From Clostridia bacterium (lineage in GTDB: Bacteria; Bacillota; Clostridia; Oscillospirales; Acutalibacteraceae): DNA of 64,000 bases. Below the pieces are notes generated by a model, which was not told the origin of the DNA, searched no databases, and saw nothing but the letters and a program-made list of their open reading frames with translations. Location: positions 1 to 64,000 of the forward strand of contig JAFXCH010000054.1 in the NCBI GenBank assembly GCA_017516485.1, read 5' to 3'. Position numbers and translations under genes: made by a program. The first letter of the stretch is position 1; the number at the start of each line of letters is the position of its first letter. This document shows, in pieces, positions 1-8,653 of this stretch.

Positions 1-443
1 CCATCTGTAATACTCTTAACGCTCTCGTGAAGATGAGAGTATAACTGTCTGTATTCCGCCTCGCTGATGCTGTCAAGGTCGGCATAATAATTGATATTTT
101 CAATAATGGAGTGAAGATGTATTCCCGCATCAGCGGCAAATCCTGCCTGACTTGTTGTGACACCGTTGGGATTCGGAAAATCCGTATTGCCGAAAAAGAG
201 GACGGGAGATGTAAGCTGACCGTTGATTGAAAGCCGTGATAATCCATTAACCGAGATAACCTCTGATTCCGGCATATCCGCCGCAAAAACAGGCTTCGGT
301 ATGTCAATAGCAACACTTTCATTTTCAACGAATTCTGCTGTTACGGCAACTGCCTCTTTGCAGGTGTATTTCACCTTGCCGTTTGCGCACGGAAGAATTG
401 AAAGAATAAAGGCAAGAATGCCGGCAAAAAAACTTTTAAACAT
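1..443 (-). CDS. Secreted glycoside-hydrolase-like protein, N-terminal fragment (runs off left edge)
   Basis: The frame is open from an ATG at 443 to the window edge (147 codons) and follows an AGGAGG-type site at 452-457. The first 20 residues form a signal peptide (MFKSFFAGILAFILSILPCA). The mature part includes the stretches RLSINGQ and VLFFGNTDFPNPN. This kind of R-L-x-I-N-G-x followed by a hydrophobic strand is typical of the N-terminal region of GH42-like and beta-galactosidase-like enzymes, where the substrate-facing domain begins. No catalytic residues fall within the fragment, so the enzyme class is an inference. It is transcribed away from the large surface-protein genes to its right. 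Confidence 0.6.
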   Translation of the reverse strand, partial: MFKSFFAGILAFILSILPCANGKVKYTCKEAVAVTAEFVENESVAIDIPKPVFAADMPESEVISVNGLSRLSINGQLTSPVLFFGNTDFPNPNGVTTSQAGFAADAGIHLHSIIENINYYADLDSISEAEYRQLYSHLHESVKSITD

Positions 444-700
444 ACATCATATCCTCCTGCTTTTTTCACAATAATATTCACAAAAGATTCAAAAACTTAT
501 TAAAACTTAATTAAAGGTTATTTTAACACACTACAACAATAGTTACAAGAGCTAACAATAAAGGTTAATTATCTTTTTTTCAGCAGCTTAAGTGGATTAT
601 ATCAGAGAAGGACATTCTGAAGATTGGATTGACGAAGATAATAGAACCGCACGGATTTTCACATCCGTGCGGTTTTAAGTTTATTACTGTTTAATATTTT
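444..700. other. Intergenic region with promoter-like AT-rich DNA and a hairpin
   Basis: This stretch lies between the start of the left-edge gene and the stop of the 1,790-residue surface protein. It holds AT-rich DNA that probably carries the promoter of the left gene (about 460-560) and a strong hairpin at 645-676. No convincing small gene was seen. Confidence 0.5.
645..678 (+). terminator. Hairpin GAACCGCACGGAT / ATCCGTGCGGTT
   Basis: A 12-bp perfect stem closes a 6-base loop, and TTTTAAGTTT follows on the plus strand. It sits just past the stop of the minus-strand surface-protein gene. On that strand the T-run is weak, so it may act as a 3'-end stabiliser there. Confidence 0.55.
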
Positions 701-3700
701 TTAGAAAATACGGTTGAAGAATAATACAATGCGGTTTACGGGCCAGTTGATAGCATCCCAGATAAGATAGAAGAAACGAAGTGAGAAATACTCTTTGGGA
801 GTGTTGATGATTTCAATGAGCTTTCCAGCCTGAGCCTTGTATTCATCCAGCTTTGCTTTTTCTGCTTCGCCCATATTCTCGTCTGCAAGGAGTTCGTCAA
901 TCTTTGCTTTGAGAGCTTCAATATCATCTTCCCAGAACTTTGTTACTCTCTTTTCGTCGAACATTTCAAGTTCTGCGCCGATGTCTGCAACATTCTTTTC
1001 TGCTGCTGCGATTTCTGCAAGGAGAGCTTCAAATCCTGCCTTGATTTCTTCGTATTCTTCCCTTTGCTCGTCGGTGAGGTTGTCGGGATTTACAGCTTCG
1101 ATTTCAGCAATCTTATCTTCGATAGCTGCCTTGTCGTCGCTTGAAACGGTTTCGGGATTGAAGTTGTTTTCGATATCCTTGATTTCTTCAAGCTTTTCTT
1201 CTGTTTCGGTAATCTTATCTTCAAGACCTTCGATGTCCTTAATCATTTCTTCAAGGGGGGTCTTTTCGTTTTCGGTTGTGTTGGTGCTGTCGATAAGAGC
1301 CTGAATATCTTCTTTGAGCTGTGCGAGGTCTTCCTTGTCAGTTGACTTGACCGTTTCTTCGTCATAGGACTTAACAGCTTCATCAACCTTCTTGATTTCC
1401 TCCGCAACCTCTGCGAGCTTTTCAACGATTTCATCTATTGCTTCGTCGTTTGCTTCAAGAGCCGCTCTTTCATCTTCGGTGAGATTATCACCGTCGGTGA
1501 GAACCTTGATGTCCTCGATGAGCTTGACGAGTTCGGGAATATCGTCTGATGTGACAGTTTCCTCGTCGTAGCCGTTTACAGCTTCGTCAATTCTTTCGAT
1601 TTCTTCTGCTGTTTCTGCAATTTTCGCTTTAAGCTTTTCAATTCCGTCAAGAATATCTTCAAGCTTCTTTGCTTCTTCGTCTGTGAGGTTGAAGCCGTAG
1701 CGGTCCTTGATTTCGTTTACCTTGCTGACAATCTCATCAAGCGCAGGAATATCGCTTGATTTAACTGTATCTTCGCTGAATCCTGCATAATCTTCTTCAA
1801 CGTCTGCAATTGCCAGCTCAATGCTGTTGATGATGCGGAGCATATCCTCGCAAGCTTCCTTGGTATCTGCCCATTCGTTCTTTGTGTCATCATCTGCAAT
1901 ATCGGTTACTGCGTTGTTGAGCTGATCAATAACGTATTTAAGGCTCTCTCTGTCGGTTGACTTAACGTTCCACTTCATCACGCCGTTATCTTCAACACGG
2001 TCAAGGTGAGAAATGCATTCGTCATCGAGCGCTATTTCATAAGCAATCTTTGCTTCGCCCGTGAAGTTGCCTGTACCTGTTACGGTGAGCAGATATACGC
2101 CGACGTTTGTTGCCTTGTTGCCACTTACGGTGTAGGTTGCTTCAAGGTTATTTGTTGTGAGAACCTTTTCAACGGTCTGTGTCTGCTCTTTGCCGTTATA
2201 GGTGAGAGCTTCGCCGAGAATGATGGAGCCGTCGGAAATATCCTTTGCGTTGATTGTAACAATAACCGTTGCAGGCTCGGTATCATTGTGGTTTGAATCA
2301 CCGATGACTTTGTAATATACGGTGTAATCGCCTGCATCTGTGCCTTGGGGGATTGTTTCGGAATATTCTGCACCGTCAAGGCTGTAAACCATTGTGCCGA
2401 AGCTTGCTTCGCCTGCGGAAATAAGATTATGTGCTTCGCCTTTATATGTGAGAGTGTTGGGCGTAGGTGCTGCAGTAACGGAGTTATCTGCCTTTACGAT
2501 TGTAAACTCTTTTGTTGCTTCGCCCTTATAATCGCCTGCACCGGTTACGGTTACTGTTGCTGTGCCTGCGTTAACATTGTTTGCGAAAGTGAGAGTGTAG
2601 TCCTTACCCTCTGTAATAGCTTTGCCGCCGATTGTTACAATAACCGTGGGCTTGATTTCGCTGCCGGTATAGGTGAATTCTGTTGCATCAAAAGTAATAA
2701 CGCCGTCTGTAATATATGCGCCTTTTTCGATCTTTACATAGCCTTTTATTACGGATATATTGTCGGCAACGGTGATAATTTTGCCGTCGGCATCACGGAA
2801 ATAACAGCCTTCTGCTATGAAATCATTCAGGAAATCAGTACGTGGGAGATAGAAGCCGTTGGGGAATTCACCGCCGTAAATTACAACAGTAGTACCGTCA
2901 TCATCACTGATTGAATAACCACCCTCTGAACCATTATTGAACGTACCGCCGTTGATTATAAGGCTGCCATTTCGCAGGGAAAGATATCCATCAAAAATGC
3001 CGTTGTTGATGGTTACACATTGAGCTGCAATTATATTCAAACTCATAGATGAAGCATAAATCTTACCTCCGCCGATACTGTCAGCTATTGTGAGGTTAAC
3101 ATCCGAGCCATCCACAAAAAAAGCAGTATTTGAACCGCTGATTGTAAGCGAATTTCCTGCAAGGTCAAAGGTAAACGTGCCGGAAGTGATTCCAACATAA
3201 TAATTTACATTGCAATCATCAATCAGAGTTAGTGTGCTGCCTTCGCTGCCCTGTGCCGCTGTTATTGCATCTGCAAGGGTTTTGTAAGTACCGACAGCGT
3301 TGCCGTCCTTATCGGTTACGGAGGCAACGAAATGCTCCTTGACCTGAACATAGCCGTCAATCTTGGTTGCATCATCTGCAACGGTTATCTTGTAGCCGTC
3401 CTTATCATAGAAAGCGTATCCCTCTGCGAGGAATGCGTTTACGGTTGTTTCATCAGCAACAAAGCCGTTGGGGAATTCACCGCCCTTGAGGATAAGGGCT
3501 GCACCTTCGTTACAATAAACGGTATATTCTCCGTAGGGTGTGCCGCTGTAAAAACCGCTTGCAAAGTCTGTTCCCGTGAAGCTGCCGCCGGTTACCTCAA
3601 CCGTACCGCCGTGCAGATTAAGTGCCGCATAGGAGTTGCCCGTGAATTCGCCGCCTTCAATATAGGCTGTGCTGTGGTTGACTATGCCGGCAGAACCGCT

Positions 3701-6070
3701 GAACTCTCCGCCGTAAACATAGACGGTTGAATCGGAGCGGTTCTCTATTGCACCTGAACTAACAGATTTAAAGCTGCCGTTGTAAATATAGGCTGTGCCA
3801 TAATTACCGATTGCATAATAAGTATCGGCTTCAATTTTGCCGCTTTTAAAGTTGAGCGTACCGGAACGGGAATTGCTAATACCGCCTTCGCCCTTGATGA
3901 TGCCGGATTCGACGGTTAGAGTTCCGTAATTATAGACAGTATTCCAAGTATCCGCTTTGGATTCTATCGTACCGCCTTCACCGCTGTCCTTGATTGTTAC
4001 ATCCGCATCAGATTCAATGCATATAGCTGCTGCAGTTTCATTAAGAAGAGTTTTGCCGTTAAGGTCAAGGATGAACTTGCCGGAGCTAATATCCTGCTCT
4101 TCGGTAAGCGTGACATCATCAAGCAGAGTTACCGTGCTGCCTTCGCTTGCACTTGCCGCTGTGACTGCTTCGGCAAAAGTTTTATAATTACCTACTGCAT
4201 TGCCGTCCTTGTCGGTTACCTTTGCGGCGTAGTTGAGCAGAGTGAACTCAACCGTTGCCGTTGCACCGCCGACTGTTACACTTGCGGTGTAAGTGCCTGC
4301 GGTTTTGGGGACAGAGCCGTCTGCGGTTGAATATGTAACGGTATAATCAACCGCTTCAACAAGCTGATTGTCAATAACTGCTTCCTTGGCTGTTTCGCCG
4401 TCAACATAAAGGTCAGCGGGTGCGGAGATTGTGAGCATGCCGCCAATGCCGTTTTCAAGCGGACAGTCACCTGCAACACAGGTTGCAACTATTCTGCTAC
4501 CCCCTGCAGTGTAGGTGAATGAGTGGGTGTGAGGAACAATTTCAAAGTTTGCCGTAAGCTCACGGTTTTTAGAAGCTGTGAAAGTATAGACTGCACTTGT
4601 GCTTACTTCCTCACCGTTTTGAGTCCAATTAACAAATCTGTAACCGTTGGCTGCCGTTGCGGTGAGAGTAACTGTTGCACCAGCGCTATATGTGCCTGCT
4701 CCCTCTACCGTTCCGCCTTCGGCGGGGTTGACAGAAGCTGTTACTTTAAAACCAGCCTTGGCTACGTAAATATCATTTTTTACAAAATCGATGCAGGGTG
4801 TACCGTCAGTTTCAAATAAACCCCATCCGTCGGGCAATGCGACTGCACTTGCCTGTAATCCTTCATCAACACAAGCCTGAATACGAACCTCATCAGCTGT
4901 GCAAGCTGAAAGGTCAATGCTGCCGCCATACCAACCGATACGCCAGTTGCCGTTCAAAACAAAGTCTTTACCCGTCAACTTAAGTGTACCGTCTCTAACG
5001 GTTGCGGGATAGCCGGCGGAATTAAACGTACCGCCTGAAATGTTAGCACTTCCGCTTAACACCTCAAGCACTATGTTGCCCTGATCGTTGGTTGCATTAA
5101 AAATACCTCCGCCTGCACTGTCAACGATAGTTACATCAGCACCGTCAATGCGTAAAAGAAAATAACCGTTTGAGAACAGTTCTTTACCGTTAAGGTCAAT
5201 GGTGAAATTGCCGCTTTCAATCGTGATACCTGAGTCAATGGAAATATGAGACAGAAGTTTAAGCTCGGCGCCGCTGATACTCTGTGCTGCAGAAATCGCA
5301 TCCGCCAGAGTTGCGAAGCCCTGACCGTTCACCTCTGCTACAGAGGATACAGCCTTTGATACCTTCATATTACTGAAAGTATCGCCTTCATAATCTGCGG
5401 GAACAGATACATAAGCTAACGATGAACAACCCAGGAATACTGTATCGCCTATAGTTTCAGGCTCTTTATTGCCGAGAAAAATAACTTCGTTCAAACTGGA
5501 AGTTTCCTCGAAGAAAAAGTTTCCGACAGATGTTACACTTGCGGGAATTGTAACGCTTTTGATGGGCCCATATCCGAAAATATATGAACCAAGCGTTGTA
5601 ACGCCGTCGGGAATAACCATGTTTTTAATTTGTGTGCTGTTGAACGCCGAGTTTCCGATTGTTTTAAGATTGCCTGCATCGGAAAACTCAAAATTTGTAA
5701 GACCGGAGCCAGAAAATGCTCTGTTGCCTATGCTTGTTACGGTGTCTGAAATCGTTGCATTAACAAGAGAAGAAATACCGTAAAACGCATCTTTGCCGAT
5801 GTTTGTAACACCGGATTCTATAACAACCGTTTTAACATTGGTTCTTTTGCTGTACCACGGCACTTTTGAAACGTTGGCAAAATCTTCCATTGCACCGCTG
5901 CCGCTTATGGTAAGCACACCGTCACTGTCAAGCGACCAGGTGAGATTGCTGCCGCTTGCGCCGAATTTACCGCTTGCTACTACTGATGCCGCAAACGCCG
6001 AAATCGGCGCCATTGACAAAAGCATCGCAACAGCGATTAAAATGCTTATGAGTTTGTTTGTTTTTTTCAT
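701..6070 (-). CDS. Giant BspA-like surface protein (LRR, beta-helix, InlB-type repeat, Ig-like, helical stalk)
   Basis: This secreted, cell-surface protein has about 1,790 residues. The start at 6070 is chosen because AGGAGG lies 7 bases upstream and it opens a classic signal peptide (MKKTNKLISILIAVAMLLSMAPISAFA). Approximate domain order: BspA-type LRR_5 repeats (residues 33-245); beta-helix ladder (257-430); one InlB B-type repeat ending in LTANFE (440-510); two further beta-helix blocks, each opening with VTDKDGNAVG (613-1110); three YDG/MBG-like Ig modules (1118-1350); an acidic helical stalk (1357-1757) built on repeats starting with ETVxSxD; and a C-terminal aromatic amphipathic segment ending FFNRIF. 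No catalytic motif is visible, and adhesion is inferred. It is followed on the same strand by nothing recognisable and preceded by a paralog with the same signal peptide. Confidence 0.85.
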   Translation of the reverse strand: MKKTNKLISILIAVAMLLSMAPISAFAASVVASGKFGASGSNLTWSLDSDGVLTISGSGAMEDFANVSKVPWYSKRTNVKTVVIESGVTNIGKDAFYGISSLVNATISDTVTSIGNRAFSGSGLTNFEFSDAGNLKTIGNSAFNSTQIKNMVIPDGVTTLGSYIFGYGPIKSVTIPASVTSVGNFFFEETSSLNEVIFLGNKEPETIGDTVFLGCSSLAYVSVPADYEGDTFSNMKVSKAVSSVAEVNGQGFATLADAISAAQSISGAELKLLSHISIDSGITIESGNFTIDLNGKELFSNGYFLLRIDGADVTIVDSAGGGIFNATNDQGNIVLEVLSGSANISGGTFNSAGYPATVRDGTLKLTGKDFVLNGNWRIGWYGGSIDLSACTADEVRIQACVDEGLQASAVALPDGWGLFETDGTPCIDFVKNDIYVAKAGFKVTASVNPAEGGTVEGAGTYSAGATVTLTATAANGYRFVNWTQNGEEVSTSAVYTFTASKNRELTANFEIVPHTHSFTYTAGGSRIVATCVAGDCPLENGIGGMLTISAPADLYVDGETAKEAVIDNQLVEAVDYTVTYSTADGSVPKTAGTYTASVTVGGATATVEFTLLNYAAKVTDKDGNAVGNYKTFAEAVTAASASEGSTVTLLDDVTLTEEQDISSGKFILDLNGKTLLNETAAAICIESDADVTIKDSGEGGTIESKADTWNTVYNYGTLTVESGIIKGEGGISNSRSGTLNFKSGKIEADTYYAIGNYGTAYIYNGSFKSVSSGAIENRSDSTVYVYGGEFSGSAGIVNHSTAYIEGGEFTGNSYAALNLHGGTVEVTGGSFTGTDFASGFYSGTPYGEYTVYCNEGAALILKGGEFPNGFVADETTVNAFLAEGYAFYDKDGYKITVADDATKIDGYVQVKEHFVASVTDKDGNAVGTYKTLADAITAAQGSEGSTLTLIDDCNVNYYVGITSGTFTFDLAGNSLTISGSNTAFFVDGSDVNLTIADSIGGGKIYASSMSLNIIAAQCVTINNGIFDGYLSLRNGSLIINGGTFNNGSEGGYSISDDDGTTVVIYGGEFPNGFYLPRTDFLNDFIAEGCYFRDADGKIITVADNISVIKGYVKIEKGAYITDGVITFDATEFTYTGSEIKPTVIVTIGGKAITEGKDYTLTFANNVNAGTATVTVTGAGDYKGEATKEFTIVKADNSVTAAPTPNTLTYKGEAHNLISAGEASFGTMVYSLDGAEYSETIPQGTDAGDYTVYYKVIGDSNHNDTEPATVIVTINAKDISDGSIILGEALTYNGKEQTQTVEKVLTTNNLEATYTVSGNKATNVGVYLLTVTGTGNFTGEAKIAYEIALDDECISHLDRVEDNGVMKWNVKSTDRESLKYVIDQLNNAVTDIADDDTKNEWADTKEACEDMLRIINSIELAIADVEEDYAGFSEDTVKSSDIPALDEIVSKVNEIKDRYGFNLTDEEAKKLEDILDGIEKLKAKIAETAEEIERIDEAVNGYDEETVTSDDIPELVKLIEDIKVLTDGDNLTEDERAALEANDEAIDEIVEKLAEVAEEIKKVDEAVKSYDEETVKSTDKEDLAQLKEDIQALIDSTNTTENEKTPLEEMIKDIEGLEDKITETEEKLEEIKDIENNFNPETVSSDDKAAIEDKIAEIEAVNPDNLTDEQREEYEEIKAGFEALLAEIAAAEKNVADIGAELEMFDEKRVTKFWEDDIEALKAKIDELLADENMGEAEKAKLDEYKAQAGKLIEIINTPKEYFSLRFFYLIWDAINWPVNRIVLFFNRIF

Positions 6071-6158
6071 AGGGTTTCCTCCTTGATTGTTAAGTGCAGA
6101 GTGCAGAATTATAATTATTACATTATTCATTCTGAATTCATCATTCTGAATTCTGCAT
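6071..6158. repeat. Short AATTCTGCA-type repeat cluster between two surface-protein genes
   Basis: The intergenic DNA contains gtgcagagtgcagaatt near 6091-6113 and its inverted relative gaattctgcatt near 6149-6160, with TTCTGAATTC in between. The arms can pair over the spacer. It resembles the low-complexity interspersed elements of gut Clostridia. The identification is by eye only. Confidence 0.35.
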
Positions 6159-7631
6159 TTAATAATGAGCCATTTTGCATTCGCAAACGGGATTCAGACC
6201 GAAAAGCCTGTTAAAGAAATTGACTATCTTCCATAAGAAGCCCATAAAACCGTCTCGGTGACATACATGCTCGCAGTTTACCGCCTTTTCAATCTTTGCT
6301 TCAATCGCCGCTATACCGTCCGCAGCATCTGCGTGGGTTTCAGGGTTAGATTCTTTGATTGCCGCAAGGTCTGCCTTGATTTCGGCAATAAGCTGTGCAT
6401 ATTCTTCGCCTAAGTGAGCCTGCTCAAACTCTGCAATCCTTGCTTCAATCGCAGTGTAATCGGGCTTTAAAAATGTACCGTCTTCAATACCCTTTTCGAT
6501 CGTATCGCATATTTCGTTTATACCGTCTGAAATACCGTCAAGTATATACTGTTCATCCGTGGTATAGTTGTTTTTTATGCCTGTGTTTCCAAGATATTCG
6601 TCAGCAATTTTCCCGACCTGTGTGCGAATATACTCCTTTGTATCCTCAATAAGGCTGTCGGCATATTCATTGATAAGGCTGTTATAACGGTCCATAGCTG
6701 TATCATATTCGCTGTAATCAGCTTCTATTGCGCCGCAGATGCACTCATCGGTATTGTCAAAGCTGTGTTTGTGGCTATCAACCTTCAGCTCCAGATATTT
6801 TTCATTTTTGAGAGTCGATGCATCGCGGATGAGAACAAAGTCGCCGTCAGCAGAGGTTTTTGCAAATATATATGAGTTTTCCGGAGTGCCTTCAGCTATC
6901 ATGAAACTTCCCCCACTATAGAGCATTCCGTCAGGAGAACTACCCTTGAAGATTGCCCCCGGAGCTATTGTTAAGCTTTCGTGGTTGGCTATGATTTTTT
7001 GGTTATCACTTGAAGCGGTCAGAGTGCCCCCATTGAGAACAACATCATAGGAGAAAGCAGGGTTGTTTTTTGCAGAAATCGTAACGTTGCCACCGTTTTG
7101 AGTATAAGGTGTGCATATGACCGAATAACCTTCTCCTTCCGCAGTTGCCGTAATACTGATATCACCGCCGTTTACGGTTAATTCTCCGCCCCAACCGCTA
7201 TTCGTAATAAAATTTCCTTTTGTTGTTACCGAAAGAGATGCGTTTTCTTCTGCATTGATAATAACATCCACATTCCAGTTTTCAATTGCATAGCTTAAAC
7301 TGGGAACTATTGCATTATCACCGGAAAGGGTTATGGTTATACTTTCGGCAATATTTAAAGATAATGAATAATGGTTAAACGTAAGATCTTTGAACGTAAC
7401 ATCAACGCCGCAACTGTCAATAATTTGCATTTTGGGATTATTTCCGGTAAAAACGAAGCCGTCCGGGTCGTAATTGTTATCCTCAATATAGTAATAATCT
7501 GTTTCAGTATTTGAAACATCGACAACAGTCGGCACGCCGTCACTTTCAGCAGCAAAAGCAGAAAGCGGTGCAATGGCAAAAATCATTGCCGCAACAAGCA
7601 ATATGCTTATGAGTTTGTTTGTTTTTTTCAT
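6159..7631 (-). CDS. Secreted beta-helix surface protein with Cys/His-capped C-terminal tail
   Basis: 490 residues. The signal peptide (MKKTNKLISILLVAAMIFAIAPLSAFA) nearly matches that of the downstream giant protein. From about residue 30 to 300 there are short beta-strand rungs (for example GGELTVNGGDISITATAEG) typical of a right-handed beta-helix or carbohydrate-binding ladder. A helical segment follows (about 310-450). The protein ends in a striking tail: C-E-H-V-C-H, then GFMGFLWKIVNFFNRLFG, then N-P-V-C-E-C and a final A-H-Y. The tail combines an amphipathic aromatic helix with four cysteines and histidines and looks like a metal-binding or sorting module. The first 43 bp across the start codon and RBS are identical to those of the next gene. 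Function is unknown; surface location is likely. Confidence 0.8.
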   Translation of the reverse strand: MKKTNKLISILLVAAMIFAIAPLSAFAAESDGVPTVVDVSNTETDYYYIEDNNYDPDGFVFTGNNPKMQIIDSCGVDVTFKDLTFNHYSLSLNIAESITITLSGDNAIVPSLSYAIENWNVDVIINAEENASLSVTTKGNFITNSGWGGELTVNGGDISITATAEGEGYSVICTPYTQNGGNVTISAKNNPAFSYDVVLNGGTLTASSDNQKIIANHESLTIAPGAIFKGSSPDGMLYSGGSFMIAEGTPENSYIFAKTSADGDFVLIRDASTLKNEKYLELKVDSHKHSFDNTDECICGAIEADYSEYDTAMDRYNSLINEYADSLIEDTKEYIRTQVGKIADEYLGNTGIKNNYTTDEQYILDGISDGINEICDTIEKGIEDGTFLKPDYTAIEARIAEFEQAHLGEEYAQLIAEIKADLAAIKESNPETHADAADGIAAIEAKIEKAVNCEHVCHRDGFMGFLWKIVNFFNRLFGLNPVCECKMAHY

Positions 7632-7689
7632 AGGGTTTCCTCCTTTATATGTGAATACAAATTATTAATGTATTTATATGCCTTTCGGT

Positions 7690-8349
7690 TTAATCGTTTT
7701 CTTTTTCGACAAAATCGGTAAATTCCGCAAGAACACGTTTGCCGAGTCCTCTGCAATCCATCGCAAGAACTCTTTCAATTTTCTCTTTGCGGATTTCTTC
7801 GGGTATATTATATATGCCGAGAATCTGATTTAATGCAGCAGATATTCTGACATCAAGCGGTACGGACGCTTCGTTTGAAATAATCGTTGCATAATCTATG
7901 CCCTGAACAAGTATCTCCGCTTCAACAAATTGCTCGTGGGTCCAATCCTTGCAGTAGTCTGCAAGAAGTTTCTTTGCTCTGTTCACGTGGTTTTCACGAA
8001 GATAATCAAGACACATTCTGCTCTGGAATGCGGAAACGAAGAAATCTCTTGCAACCTCGTTTTCTTCACATGCCGATGCAACAGTCATCAGCTCAATACA
8101 TATTGACAAAACCGAGCCTACTCCCCTGTCCGACTCATAGTCAATCAGCTTTTCCTGAAACTCGCAAAGCATTCTTACAAGCTCGGCAAGCACATATTCT
8201 TTTGTAGGGAAATAAAACGTGAAATTACCTTTGCTGATTCCAAGTTCACTGCATACCATCTGTACAGTTGTTGCCGAATATCCGTGCTCAAGAAACATTC
8301 GCGTTGAAACACGAATAATTTTATCTTTTGTTTTCTCTTTCTTTGCCAT
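7690..8349 (-). CDS. TetR/AcrR-family transcriptional regulator
   Basis: About 219 residues, started at ATG 8349 with GAGGAGG directly upstream (a longer frame lacks an RBS). The N-terminus carries the TetR helix-turn-helix: KIIRVSTRMFLEHGYSATT, then GISKGNFTFYFPTKE, the family's recognition-helix signature. The remainder is an all-helical ligand-binding and dimerisation domain of normal length with no recognisable ligand type. An inverted repeat at 8370-8408 overlaps its own promoter, so autoregulation is likely. Targets could include the surface-protein genes downstream on the same strand or the glycosidase gene diverging to the right, but the sequence does not decide this. Confidence 0.9.
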   Translation of the reverse strand: MAKKEKTKDKIIRVSTRMFLEHGYSATTVQMVCSELGISKGNFTFYFPTKEYVLAELVRMLCEFQEKLIDYESDRGVGSVLSICIELMTVASACEENEVARDFFVSAFQSRMCLDYLRENHVNRAKKLLADYCKDWTHEQFVEAEILVQGIDYATIISNEASVPLDVRISAALNQILGIYNIPEEIRKEKIERVLAMDCRGLGKRVLAEFTDFVEKEND

Positions 8350-8369
8350 AATGCCTCCTCTGAAACACA

Positions 8370-8418
8370 TTTGCACGTGTACTATTCACAGCTTAGCACA
8401 CGTGCAAATATATGTCAA
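8370..8418 (-). promoter_or_regulatory. TetR-type operator overlapping the regulator's promoter
   Basis: TTTGCACGTGT (8370-8380) and ACACGTGCAAA (8398-8408) are perfect 11-bp inverted arms separated by 17 bp, each centred on CACGTG. On the minus strand a consensus TTGACA -35 box lies at 8413-8418. Seventeen bases further on, a weak TAAGCT -10 falls between the arms. A repressor bound to both arms would cover the -35/-10 spacer and the start region. Confidence 0.7.
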
Positions 8419-8592
8419 TATATTTTGAAAAAATTTTTTTCGTTAAACATACGATTAAAACATTTACAAACTCCCCGTTATAATATCAAATCCTTGTTGA
8501 GCAAGATGCTTCTGTAATTGTCAATACGATGCTTGTGGCAAATGATAATGTATCGCTATTCACTGATTATCACCTAATCGTTCAAAATTATA

Positions 8593-8621
8593 TTTACATT
8601 TAAAATAGCTTATAGTAGAAT
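8593..8621 (+). promoter_or_regulatory. SigA-type promoter for the GH36 gene
   Basis: TTTACA (8593-8598), a 17-bp spacer and TAGAAT (8616-8621) precede the GAGGTGAT ribosome binding site (8643-8650). The rest of 8409-8592 is AT-rich with no gene. Confidence 0.55.
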
Positions 8622-8653
8622 AATTATTAAAACATTTTGTCTGAGGTGATTCT

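Noticed and set aside
2345..2914. Long open frame on the plus strand (189 codons) inside the giant surface-protein gene
   Set aside because: It is antisense to a well-supported gene, is Cys-rich without pattern, lacks an RBS and resembles no protein; it is a shadow of low-complexity coding sequence. Similar antisense frames over other genes were dropped for the same reason.
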